NCBI RefSeq assembly: GCF_013248995.1
Contig: NZ_JABRPK010000001.1
Span: 868,001-932,000, forward strand
Reading direction: 5' to 3'
Source of the DNA: Frigoribacterium sp. VKM Ac-2836
GTDB taxonomy: Bacteria > Actinomycetota > Actinomycetes > Actinomycetales > Microbacteriaceae
Length of the DNA stretch: 64,000 nt
Notes under the pieces: model-generated
Database searches by the model: none
The model's input: only the letters and a program-made list of their open reading frames with translations
What the model was told of the DNA's origin: nothing
Position numbers and translations under genes: made by a program
Shown here: positions 28,252 through 36,886 of the stretch, in pieces
Numbering within the stretch: the stretch's first letter is position 1
Layout of the letters: every line of letters starts with the position of its first letter

Positions 28252-29409
28252 ATGTTCACCACCACCCTGCCCTCGCGTGGCCTCTCGATCGGTCCGATCG
28301 ACGTGGCCTCTCCGGTCGTGCTCGCGCCCATGGCCGGCATCACCAACACGGCCTACCGCCGCCTCTGTCGCGAGTACGGCGCCGGTCTCTACGTCAGCGA
28401 GATGATCACGAGTCGGGCGCTGGTCGAGCGCACACCCGAGTCGATGCGTCTGATCCAGCACCACGAGTCCGAGACGCCGCGCAGCATCCAGCTCTACGGT
28501 GTCGAGCCCAACACGGTGGCCGAGGCGGTCACCATGCTCGTGGCCGAGGATCGCGCGGACCACGTCGACCTCAACTTCGGGTGCCCGGTGCCCAAGGTCA
28601 CGCGCAAGGGCGGCGGTTCGGCCCTCCCCTGGAAGATCGGCCTGTTCCGCGAGATCGTCGAGGGTGCGGTCAAGGCCGCGGGTGACATCCCCGTGACCGT
28701 CAAGATGCGCAAGGGCATCGACGACGACCACCTCACCTATCTCGAGGCCGGCCGCGCCGCGCAGGGCGCAGGCGTGGCGAGCATCGCGTTGCACGCGCGT
28801 ACGGCGGCCGACTTCTATTCGGGCACGGCGGACTGGTCGGCCATCGCGACCCTCAAGCAGACCGTGACCGACGTGCCCGTGCTCGGCAACGGCGACATCT
28901 GGTCGGCGGCCGACGCCCTGCGCATGGTCGACGAGACCGGCTGCGACGGGGTCGTCGTCGGTCGGGGCTGCCTGGGACGTCCGTGGCTGTTCGGCGACCT
29001 CGCCGCGGCCTTCCGCGGTGAAGATCTGAAGGCCGAGCCGACCCTCGGCGAGGTGGGCCGCGCCTTCCGCCGCCACGCCGAGCTGATGGTCGAGTTCTGG
29101 TCAGGCGACGAGGGTCGCGCCTGCCGCGACATGCGCAAGCACGTCGCCTGGTACTTCAAGGGTTACCCGGTGGGGGGCGAGGTGCGGGCTGCACTCGCCC
29201 TCGCCGACTCGCTGCAGCAGATCGACGACCTGCTCGCCACGATGGACCCCGACGAGCAGTACCCCGGCGAGGCCGCCGAGGGGCCGCGCGGTCGCGCCGG
29301 TAGTCCCAAGCGTCCGGCCTTGCCCGACCGGTGGCTCGAGAGCCGCGACCTCGACGAGGCCTTCAAGGCCGAGCTCGCCGCCGCCGAACTCCACCACAGC
29401 GGAGGCTAG
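28252..29409 (+). CDS. dusB: tRNA-dihydrouridine synthase DusB
   Basis: DusB (385 residues) reduces specific uridines in tRNA using FMN and NADPH. The TIM barrel begins with VVLAPMAGITNTAYRRLC. The catalytic Cys111 is in NFGCPVPKVTRKGGGSAL, and the FMN phosphate site is in GNGDIWSAADAL and VGRGCLGRPWLF. A C-terminal helical domain follows, with a charged extension after about residue 340. It is followed by dgt after 47 bases in the same direction. Confidence 0.94.
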   Translation: MFTTTLPSRGLSIGPIDVASPVVLAPMAGITNTAYRRLCREYGAGLYVSEMITSRALVERTPESMRLIQHHESETPRSIQLYGVEPNTVAEAVTMLVAEDRADHVDLNFGCPVPKVTRKGGGSALPWKIGLFREIVEGAVKAAGDIPVTVKMRKGIDDDHLTYLEAGRAAQGAGVASIALHARTAADFYSGTADWSAIATLKQTVTDVPVLGNGDIWSAADALRMVDETGCDGVVVGRGCLGRPWLFGDLAAAFRGEDLKAEPTLGEVGRAFRRHAELMVEFWSGDEGRACRDMRKHVAWYFKGYPVGGEVRAALALADSLQQIDDLLATMDPDEQYPGEAAEGPRGRAGSPKRPALPDRWLESRDLDEAFKAELAAAELHHSGG

Positions 29410-29456
29410 GCACGCCCGTCAGCGAGTTCCCCACCCTTCCCGACCGAGAGGCCCCG

Positions 29457-30728
29457 GTGTCCACCGAAGCCCTGCTGAGTGCCGCCCCCGGCTACGACCC
29501 CGCCGACTCCGAGCGATGGCTGCCCGAGCAGCACTCCAACCGTCGCAGCGACTTCGCTCGCGACCGGGCGCGCCTCCTGCATTCTAGTGCCTTGCGTCGC
29601 CTCGCGGCGAAGACGCAGGTGCTCAGCCCGACCGCCGGCCTCGACTTCGCCCGCAACCGGCTGACGCATTCGCTCGAGGTCGCGCAGGTCGGCAGAGAGC
29701 TCGCGACGAGCCTGGGTCTCGACCCCGACGTCGTCGACACGGCCTGCCTGGCGCACGATCTCGGGCACCCGCCGTTCGGGCACAACGGTGAGCGGGCCCT
29801 CAACGAGTGGTCGAGCGACATCGGGGGCTTCGAGGGCAACGCGCAGACCCTCCGGCTGCTGACGCGCATCGAGCCCAAGGTGATCGACGCGACGGGTCGC
29901 AGCTTCGGCCTGAACCTGACACGGGCCAGCCTCGACGCGAGCTGCAAGTACCCGTGGCCCACGGCTCAGGGCATCCCCGACCCGGGCGGGCGCATGAAGT
30001 TCGGTTTCTACGACGACGACACGGCCGCGTTCGAGTGGCTGCGCCGGGGTGCCCCTCGTCGGCGGCGGTGCGTCGAGGCCCAGGTGATGGACCTCAGCGA
30101 CGACATCGCGTACTCGGTCCACGACTTCGAGGACGCCGTGGTCAACGGCTACGTCGACGTCGCCGCGCTGGGGGCCCGGGTCGACCACGACTCGCTCGTC
30201 ACGGCGATGCACGAGTGGGTCGGCGGCGAGTTGAGCCGCGACGAGCTCACCGAGGCCTTCGACCGACTGCAGGCGCTGCCCTTCTGGCTCGAGTCCTACG
30301 ACGGGAGCCGGTTCGCCCAGGCCCGCCTCAAGAACCTCACGAGCCAGCTGATCGGCCGCTTCGCCGGCTCGGCCACCCAGGCGACGCGCGAGTCCTACCC
30401 CGGCGACGCCCTGATGCGGTTCGGCGCCTCGGTGGTCGTCGCCCCCGACGTGATCGGCGAGATCGCCGTGCTGAAGGGCATCGTCGCCGCGTTCGTCATG
30501 ACCCGCGACAACCGACAGCCGATCTACCTGCGTCAGCGCGAGGTGCTGACCGGCCTCGCCGACGCACTCTGGCAGGCGGGCCCGTCCGAGCTCGATCGGG
30601 GCTTCGCGGCCGACTGGGCCTCGGCGGACGACGACGCCGCCAGGCGTCGAGTCGTCGTCGACCAGGTCGCCTCGCTGACCGACCAGAGCGCCATGGCCTG
30701 GCACGACCGGCTGACCGCCGGCCGGTAG
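29457..30728 (+). CDS. dgt: Deoxyguanosinetriphosphate triphosphohydrolase
   Basis: This 423-residue HD-domain enzyme hydrolyses dNTPs to the nucleoside and triphosphate, adjusting the dNTP pool. Metal ligands are His71 in RLTHSLEVAQV and the HD pair His100-Asp101 in CLAHDLGHPPFGHNGE, with a later Asp in VMDLSDDIAYSVHDFED. The GTG at 29457 follows GAGAGG; the frame continues upstream into dusB without homology. It sits in the conserved order dusB-dgt-dnaG. Confidence 0.93.
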   Translation: MSTEALLSAAPGYDPADSERWLPEQHSNRRSDFARDRARLLHSSALRRLAAKTQVLSPTAGLDFARNRLTHSLEVAQVGRELATSLGLDPDVVDTACLAHDLGHPPFGHNGERALNEWSSDIGGFEGNAQTLRLLTRIEPKVIDATGRSFGLNLTRASLDASCKYPWPTAQGIPDPGGRMKFGFYDDDTAAFEWLRRGAPRRRRCVEAQVMDLSDDIAYSVHDFEDAVVNGYVDVAALGARVDHDSLVTAMHEWVGGELSRDELTEAFDRLQALPFWLESYDGSRFAQARLKNLTSQLIGRFAGSATQATRESYPGDALMRFGASVVVAPDVIGEIAVLKGIVAAFVMTRDNRQPIYLRQREVLTGLADALWQAGPSELDRGFAADWASADDDAARRRVVVDQVASLTDQSAMAWHDRLTAGR

Positions 30729-30760
30729 GGCCGACAGGCCTCCGTCAGGCGACGACGCCC

Positions 30761-30802
30761 CGAGGAGGCGCGGGTCCCTCCCGGCCCCGGCGCGCCTCCT
30801 CG
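30761..30802 (+). terminator. Hairpin between dgt and dnaG
   Basis: CGAGGAGGCGCG (30761-30772) pairs perfectly with CGCGCCTCCTCG (30791-30802). Both arms carry the 10-mer AGGAGGCGCG. It separates dgt from the independently promoted dnaG. Confidence 0.75.
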
Positions 30803-30849
30803 TCCTCCCGCGGTGCTCTCCTCGGGTGGGAGTCGGCGGCGTCGCGACC

Positions 30850-30855
30850 TAGAAT
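30850..30855 (+). promoter_or_regulatory. Probable -10 element (TAGAAT) of leaderless dnaG
   Basis: TAGAAT ends six bases before the GTG of dnaG and no Shine-Dalgarno sequence is present, so translation probably starts at the 5' end of the mRNA. Confidence 0.6.
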
Positions 30856-30861
30856 CGACAC

Positions 30862-32769
30862 GTGCCCGGCCTGATCAAACGCAACGACATCGACGAGGTC
30901 CGGTCGCGCACCAACATCGCCGACATCGTCGGCGACCACGTCACCCTCAAGGGTGCCGGTGTGGGCTCGCTCAAGGGTCTTTGCCCGTTCCACGACGAGC
31001 GCAGTCCGAGTTTCCACGTGCGGCCGCAGGTGGGGCGATACCACTGTTTCGGGTGCGGCGAGGACGGCGACGTCTTCAGCTTCGTGATGAAGACCGACCA
31101 CACGACGTTCCAAGAGGCCGTCGAGCGCATGGCCGCGCGCATCGGCTTCGAGTTGCACTACGAAGACGGCGGGCAGGCCAGCGATCACGGCAACCGGGCA
31201 CGGTTGATCTCGGCGAACGAGGCCGCGCGTGAGTTCTTCGTGGGCCACCTGACGGGCGCCGACGCCGAGCCCGCCCGGCGCTTCCTCGGCGAACGGGGCT
31301 TCGATCCGGCTGCTGCCGAGCGTTTCGGTGTCGGCTTCGCCCCCAAGTCGTTCGACGCCCTGCGGTCGCACCTCAAGGGGCTCGGCTATCGCGACGAAGA
31401 ACTCGTCACCGCGGGGTTGCTGAGCCAGGGCGACCGCAGCCCCTACGACCGCTTCCGCGGGCGGTTGGTGTGGCCGATCCGCGACGTCACGGGGTCGACC
31501 ATCGGGTTCGGCGCGCGTCGGTTGCTCGAGGACGACAAGGGCCCCAAGTACCTCAACACCCCCGAGACGCCGATCTACCACAAGTCGCAGGTGCTCTACG
31601 GGCTCGACCTGGCGCGGCGGGACATCTCGAAGGGCAAGCAGGTCGTCATCGTCGAGGGGTACACCGATGTCATGGCCTGCCACCTGGCCGGGGTCACGAC
31701 GGCCGTGGCGACCTGTGGCACGTCGTTCGGCGTCGACCACATCAAGGTGTTGCGCCCCATGCTCGGTGATGTCGGCGGTGCCGACACGTCGACCGGCGGC
31801 GAGGTGGTGTTCACCTTCGACCCCGACGAGGCGGGCCAGCGGGCCGCGTCCCGCGCGTTCGCCGAAGAGCAACGGTTCGCCGCACAGACCTTCGTCGCCG
31901 TGGCACCCGACGGCCTCGACCCGTGCGACCTCCGGTTGAACCGCGGCGACGACGCCGTGCGTCGTCTCATCTCGACCAAGCGGCCGATGTTCGAGTTCAT
32001 GATCCGTCGACTGATCGACGGGCACGATCTCGAGACCGTCGAGGGCCGTGTGTCGGCACTCCGGGCCGCCTCACCGGTGGTGGCCGGCATCCGCGACCGG
32101 TCGATGACCCAGGGCTACGTGCGGTCACTGGCGGGTTGGCTCGGGCTGGACCCGGCCGACGTGGCGAGGTCCGTGGACGACGCGGGTCGCGCCTCCTCGG
32201 CCCAGAACGCCCTCGAGCGCTCCCAGCCCAAGAGCGTGTCCGACGGCCGGCAGTCGATCACGAGCCTGCCGCCGGTGCCCGACGAGCCGGCCGGCCCGAG
32301 CCTGCTGACGCTGCCGGGTGACCTGACCACCCGCACCGAGCGCGATGCGCTCATGGCCATGCTCCAGCATCCGGCGACGGTCGGCTTCGAGCTCATGCAG
32401 CGGGCGACCCGGGCTCGCATCGAGAACAGCGCACTGGCGGTCGTCCGCGACGCGATCGGGGCGAGCCTTGACCGGTTCGACTCCTCTGACTGGCTCGACG
32501 TGGTCCTCGGCCAGACCCCGTCACCGTTCGACTCGTTGGCGAAAGAGCTCGCGATCGCGCCGATCCCCGAGCGCGAAGGGCGCGAGATCACGACCTACTG
32601 TCGGGGCATCGTCGTCTCGATCGTCGAACGCGACCTGATCCGCGAGAAATCGGAGTTGCTTGGCCAGTCCTTCCGTACCGACGTGAAGTCCGAGCCCGAA
32701 CGGTGGCGAGAGATCCAGGTGCGCATCGCGGCGGTGGAGTCCGAGCGCCGGTCCATCCGCCAAGAATGA
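30862..32769 (+). CDS. dnaG: DNA primase DnaG
   Basis: DnaG (635 residues) makes RNA primers at the replication fork. The zinc-binding domain has Cys41, His44, Cys62 and Cys65 (CPFH, CFGC). The catalytic core includes GFGARRLLEDDKGPKYLNTP and the TOPRIM motifs VIVEGYTDVMACHLAG and FTFDPDEAGQRAA. The helicase-binding domain is C-terminal (about 490-635). An Ala/Ser-rich linker near 445-480 contains one AGGAGGCGCG copy in reverse orientation (32188). Confidence 0.95.
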   Translation: MPGLIKRNDIDEVRSRTNIADIVGDHVTLKGAGVGSLKGLCPFHDERSPSFHVRPQVGRYHCFGCGEDGDVFSFVMKTDHTTFQEAVERMAARIGFELHYEDGGQASDHGNRARLISANEAAREFFVGHLTGADAEPARRFLGERGFDPAAAERFGVGFAPKSFDALRSHLKGLGYRDEELVTAGLLSQGDRSPYDRFRGRLVWPIRDVTGSTIGFGARRLLEDDKGPKYLNTPETPIYHKSQVLYGLDLARRDISKGKQVVIVEGYTDVMACHLAGVTTAVATCGTSFGVDHIKVLRPMLGDVGGADTSTGGEVVFTFDPDEAGQRAASRAFAEEQRFAAQTFVAVAPDGLDPCDLRLNRGDDAVRRLISTKRPMFEFMIRRLIDGHDLETVEGRVSALRAASPVVAGIRDRSMTQGYVRSLAGWLGLDPADVARSVDDAGRASSAQNALERSQPKSVSDGRQSITSLPPVPDEPAGPSLLTLPGDLTTRTERDALMAMLQHPATVGFELMQRATRARIENSALAVVRDAIGASLDRFDSSDWLDVVLGQTPSPFDSLAKELAIAPIPEREGREITTYCRGIVVSIVERDLIREKSELLGQSFRTDVKSEPERWREIQVRIAAVESERRSIRQE

Positions 32770-32995
32770 CGCCGGTGCCCGCCGATGGTGGTGCGCGTGA
32801 ACGCGCATACATCGGCCGTGCTCGTGGCGAAGCGGACCCGACCAGTTGGCAAGGGTTCGTTGCGGGCCTGTAAACAGTTGCGAGATGAGCCAGTCTCGGA
32901 CTCACGGGTGTGTTACCAATGGACGTTCCCCGAAACGGCCGCGTCCACAGCACGGCCCGGGGCCCCCTTGCACACAGAGAAAGAGGTAACCGGAT

Positions 32996-34618
32996 ATGAC
33001 ATCCGACTCCACGCTCGCCCGACGCGCCCTCGCCGTCGTCGGTGGCGCCGCTGCCACCGCGCTCGTCCTCTCGGGCTGCGCCTCCGGTGGTGACGCGACC
33101 GACGCGCTCGACGGTCTCAGCATCGGCACGACCGACGTCATCACGTCGCTCGACCCCGCCGGTTCGTACGACAACGGGTCGTTCGCCGTCCAGAACCAGG
33201 TGTTCGGCTTCCTGACGAACGCCCCGTACGGCAGCCCCGACGTCGAGCCCGACCTGGCCGCCTCTGCCGATTTCACCAGCCCGACCGAGTACACGGTCAC
33301 GCTGAAAGACGGACTGACCTTCGCGAACGGCAACGCGCTCACCTCGAGCGACGTCAAGTTCAGCTTCGACCGCCAGCTGGCGATCGCCGACCCCAACGGT
33401 CCGTCGTCGTTGCTCGGCAACCTGGCCAGCACCGACGCACCGGACGACACGACCGTCGTCTTCACGCTCAAGTCGGCCGACCAGACCTGGCCCCAGGTGC
33501 TCTCGAGCCCCGCCGGCCCGATCGTCGACGAGGACGTCTTCTCGGCGACCGCGCTCACCGACGCCGACGCCATCGTCAAGGGCAACGCGTTCTCGGGTCA
33601 GTACACGATCACCGACTACTCGCAGAACGAGACGATCGCCTACGAGGCGAACGATGCCTACGACGGCGTGCTCGGCGCTCCGAAGACCGACTCGGTCCTG
33701 GCGACGTACTACACCGAAGAGACCGACCTGAAGCTCGCGGTCCAGAACGGTGACGTCGACGTGGCGAACCGCAGCCTGAGCCCCACCGACCTCGCCGACC
33801 TGGCCAAGGACGACTCGCTCACGGTGCACAACGGCCCCGGCGGCGAGATCCGCTACCTGGTCTTCAACTTCAACACCATGCCGTACGGCGCCACGCAGCC
33901 CGACGCCGACCCGGCCAAGGCCTTGGCCGTGCGTCAGTCGGTGGCCGACACGATCGACCGCGCCGCCCTCGCGAAGGACGTCTACAACGACACCTACACG
34001 CCGCTCTACTCGGTCGTCCCGGACGGCCTGACCGGCGCGACGAAGCCCCTCGAGAGCCTCTACGGCGACGGTCAAGGCGGTCCCGACGTCGACAAGGCCG
34101 CCGCGGCCCTGTCTGCTGCCGGTGTCACCACTCCGGTCTCGATCGACCTCCAGTACAGCCCCGACCACTACGGTGCGTCGAGCGACGAGGAGTACGCGCT
34201 GATCAAGTCGCAGCTCGAGGCGAGCGGCCTGTTCACCATCAACCTGCAGTCGACCCTCTGGGACACCTACAGCACCGAGCGCCGTGAGGACGCCTACCCC
34301 GTGTACCAGCTGGGTTGGTTCCCCGACTTCTCGGACGCCGACAACTACCTGACCCCGTTCTTCAGCGCGGACAACTTCGTCGGCAACCACTACGACAGCC
34401 CGACCGTCCAGGGTCTGCTGACGCAAGAGATCGGCGAGCAGGACGCGTCGGCGCGTGAGGCGACCATCGGTCAGATCCAGGACGCCGTCGCGGCCGACCT
34501 GCCCACGCTGCCGTTGCTGCAGGGCACGCAGGTCGTCGTGTCGCAGTCGGACGTGAAGGGCGTGGACGACACGCTCGACGCATCGTTCAAGTTCCGTTAC
34601 GGTGCGCTGAGCCGCTGA
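32996..34618 (+). CDS. ABC transporter substrate-binding lipoprotein (peptide type, family 5)
   Basis: This 540-residue solute-binding protein has a lipoprotein signal with lipobox LSGC (Cys28). The SBP_bac_5 fold is seen in TDVITSLDPAGSYDNGSFAV, YTVTLKDGLTFANGNALTS and SSDVKFSFDRQ. Family members bind oligopeptides, dipeptides or other small ligands outside the membrane. The genes downstream encode the permeases and ATPases. The ATG follows GAAAGAGG. Ligand identity cannot be told. Confidence 0.93.
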   Translation: MTSDSTLARRALAVVGGAAATALVLSGCASGGDATDALDGLSIGTTDVITSLDPAGSYDNGSFAVQNQVFGFLTNAPYGSPDVEPDLAASADFTSPTEYTVTLKDGLTFANGNALTSSDVKFSFDRQLAIADPNGPSSLLGNLASTDAPDDTTVVFTLKSADQTWPQVLSSPAGPIVDEDVFSATALTDADAIVKGNAFSGQYTITDYSQNETIAYEANDAYDGVLGAPKTDSVLATYYTEETDLKLAVQNGDVDVANRSLSPTDLADLAKDDSLTVHNGPGGEIRYLVFNFNTMPYGATQPDADPAKALAVRQSVADTIDRAALAKDVYNDTYTPLYSVVPDGLTGATKPLESLYGDGQGGPDVDKAAAALSAAGVTTPVSIDLQYSPDHYGASSDEEYALIKSQLEASGLFTINLQSTLWDTYSTERREDAYPVYQLGWFPDFSDADNYLTPFFSADNFVGNHYDSPTVQGLLTQEIGEQDASAREATIGQIQDAVAADLPTLPLLQGTQVVVSQSDVKGVDDTLDASFKFRYGALSR

Positions 34619-34696
34619 CGCGCCTCCTCGGTCCCTGAGTCCCGTCGGTCCGCCGACCGGGTTCGGGGGCCGGGGGACTCCGCACCACGGCCGTCC

Positions 34697-34748
34697 GCCG
34701 AGGGGGCGACCCGCGAGAACGCGGGGCGCCCCCTCGGCCTGCGGCCGG
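34697..34748 (+). terminator. Strong hairpin between the binding-protein and permease genes
   Basis: GCCGAGGGGGCG (34697-34708) and CGCCCCCTCGGC (34737-34748) are perfectly complementary, and the loop contains an inner CCCGCG/CGCGGG stem. In the middle of an operon it could protect the 3' end of the binding-protein mRNA or partly terminate, giving more binding protein than permease. Confidence 0.7.
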
Positions 34749-34775
34749 CACCACACCATCGAAAGGCCCAACGAC

Positions 34776-35870
34776 GTGACCCTGATCACCGACGGCTCCC
34801 TCACGGCGCCGCCCACTCCCAGCCCGGGGAAGTCCCGCGGCTCCGGGGGCGGCGGCCTCGGACGCTACATCGTGGTCCGCGCGATCCTCATCGTGCCGAC
34901 CGTGTTCATCCTCGTCACGCTCGTGTTCTTCCTCATGCGTGTGGTCGGAAACCCGATCACCGCCTCCGTCGGTGGTCGCCTCACCGAGGCGCAGCTGCAA
35001 GAGCGTCTCGCGGCCGCCGGCTACGACCGCCCGGTGATCGTCCAGTACCTCGAGTACCTGGGCCAGATCGTCCGCGGTGACTTCGGCACCACGGCGACGG
35101 ACAACCGCGAGATCAGCGGCATCCTGCTGCAGTACGGCAGCGCCACCATCGAGCTGGTGTTCTACGCGCTGATCGTGGCCCTCGTGCTGGGCATCCCCCT
35201 CGGCATGCTCGCGGCCTACGTGCGCGACCGCTGGCCCGACGCGATCCTGCGCGTCCTCGCGATCCTCGCCTACGCGACCCCGGTCTTCTTCGCCGGCCTG
35301 TTGCTGAAGCTGACCTTCTCGGTCTGGCTCGGCTGGCTGCCCCTGGGCGGTCGAGCCAGCACGCGCGTCGCCATCGCCCTGGGACGCATCGACAACCCGA
35401 CGGGCATCTACATCGTCGACGCCCTGCGCACCGGCAACTCGACGATCATCGTCGACGTCCTGTCGCACGCCGTGCTGCCCGCCCTGGCCCTCGGCGTCCT
35501 GACCGCCGGCATCTTCCTGCGCCTCGTGCGCACCAACGTGATCGGCACGCTCGGTTCGGAGTACGTCGACGCGGCTCGGTCGCGGGGTGTCAGCGAGTTC
35601 CGGCTCGTCCGGGCCCACGCGCTCAAGCCCGCGCTGATCCCGATCATCACCGTCATGGGACTCCAGATCGCCATGCTGCTCGGCGGCTCGGTGCTGACCG
35701 AGACGACCTTCGGCTGGCGGGGGCTGGGGTTCCAGCTGCAGCAGTACCTGTCGGCCCGTGACTTCGTCGCCGTGCAGGGCATCGTCGCCGTCCTCGCCGT
35801 CATCGTCGCCGTGACCAACTTCGTGGTCGACGTGATCGCCGCCCTGATCGACCCCCGCGTGAGGTACTGA
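34776..35870 (+). CDS. ABC transporter permease (DppB/OppB type)
   Basis: This 364-residue inner-membrane permease has a Gly/Pro-rich N-terminal extension (about 1-30) and six hydrophobic helices. The EAA loop before helix five reads YVDAARSRGVSEFRLVRAHA. The N-terminal RYIVVRAILIVPTVFILVTL is typical of DppB-like subunits. The GTG start has GAAAGG upstream. It pairs with the DppC-type permease two bases downstream. Confidence 0.93.
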   Translation: MTLITDGSLTAPPTPSPGKSRGSGGGGLGRYIVVRAILIVPTVFILVTLVFFLMRVVGNPITASVGGRLTEAQLQERLAAAGYDRPVIVQYLEYLGQIVRGDFGTTATDNREISGILLQYGSATIELVFYALIVALVLGIPLGMLAAYVRDRWPDAILRVLAILAYATPVFFAGLLLKLTFSVWLGWLPLGGRASTRVAIALGRIDNPTGIYIVDALRTGNSTIIVDVLSHAVLPALALGVLTAGIFLRLVRTNVIGTLGSEYVDAARSRGVSEFRLVRAHALKPALIPIITVMGLQIAMLLGGSVLTETTFGWRGLGFQLQQYLSARDFVAVQGIVAVLAVIVAVTNFVVDVIAALIDPRVRY

Positions 35871-35872
35871 CC

Positions 35873-36886
35873 ATGACCGATGCAGCCGTCGGGGCCGACC
35901 GCCGCGAGCCCCTCTACAAGCGCCTTCCCGTCGTCGCCCAGATCCGCCGTTCGGTGGGTCTGCAGCGCGGCATGCTGCTGACCGGCGTCGTCATCGTCGC
36001 CGTGTTCGTCGTGCTGGCGATCTTCGCCCCGCTCATCGCGCCGTACGGCTTCGGCCAGTTGCGCGGAGCCACCGAGGCGTTCCCACGCCAGGCGCCGCCC
36101 TCGGCCGAACACCTGTGGGGCACCACGGTCGGTGGCTACGACGTCTTCAGCCGGGTCATGTGGGGCACCCGCACCGCCGTCGCGGTCGTCATCGTGGCCG
36201 TCGTGCTGTCGATCACGATAGGTGTGACGCTCGGCCTGATCTCGGGCTACCTCGGCGGTTGGCTCGACCGCGTGCTCGTGGTCGTCGCCGACGCCGTCTA
36301 CGCCTTCCCCTCGCTGCTGCTCGCGATCGTCGTGTCGATCGTCATCAGCGGTGGCCAGTCGAGCCTCTGGGGTGGCATCATCTCGGCGGGCATCTCGATC
36401 ACCGTGGTCTACGTGCCGCAGTACTTCCGGGTCGTCCGTGCGGAGGCCACGAGACTCAAGGCCGAGGCGTTCGTCGAGTCGGCCAAGGTGAACGGCAGCA
36501 GCACGGGTCGCATCATGTTCAAGCACGTCCTGCGGAACGCCACGCGCAGCCTGCCGCTGATCCTCACGCTGAACGCGTCCGAGGCGATCCTGACTCTGGC
36601 GGCCCTGGGATTCCTGGGCTTCGGCATCGGCCCGACCTCGGCGGCGGAGTGGGGCTACGACCTGAACCGCGCGCTGTCCGACACGGCCAGCGGCATCTGG
36701 TGGACCGGCGTCTTCCCCGGTTCGGCGATCGTACTGATGGTGCTCGGCATCACGCTGATGGGCGAGAGCCTGAACGACCTGGCCGACCCGCGCCTCCGGA
36801 CCCGCCGTCGCGCGAAGCGCAAGACGAAGGGCACCCGCGCTGTCGAGCAGGCCCCGACCACGACGAACGACGAGGTGACCGCATGA
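35873..36886 (+). CDS. ABC transporter permease (DppC/OppC type)
   Basis: This 337-residue permease is the second half of the channel. It has an N-terminal OppC segment (ILAPLIAPYGFGQL-like sequence, then HLWGTTVGGYDVFSRVMWGT) and five to six helices. The EAA loop is AFVESAKVNGSSTGRIMFKH. A basic tail follows the last helix (RTRRRAKRKTKGTRA). It overlaps the ATPase gene by four bases. Confidence 0.93.
   Translation: MTDAAVGADRREPLYKRLPVVAQIRRSVGLQRGMLLTGVVIVAVFVVLAIFAPLIAPYGFGQLRGATEAFPRQAPPSAEHLWGTTVGGYDVFSRVMWGTRTAVAVVIVAVVLSITIGVTLGLISGYLGGWLDRVLVVVADAVYAFPSLLLAIVVSIVISGGQSSLWGGIISAGISITVVYVPQYFRVVRAEATRLKAEAFVESAKVNGSSTGRIMFKHVLRNATRSLPLILTLNASEAILTLAALGFLGFGIGPTSAAEWGYDLNRALSDTASGIWWTGVFPGSAIVLMVLGITLMGESLNDLADPRLRTRRRAKRKTKGTRAVEQAPTTTNDEVTA

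Noticed and set aside
32770-32995. Riboswitch before the transporter operon
   Set aside because: The gap contains some dyads and an AT-richer stretch, but no known riboswitch pattern could be recognised.
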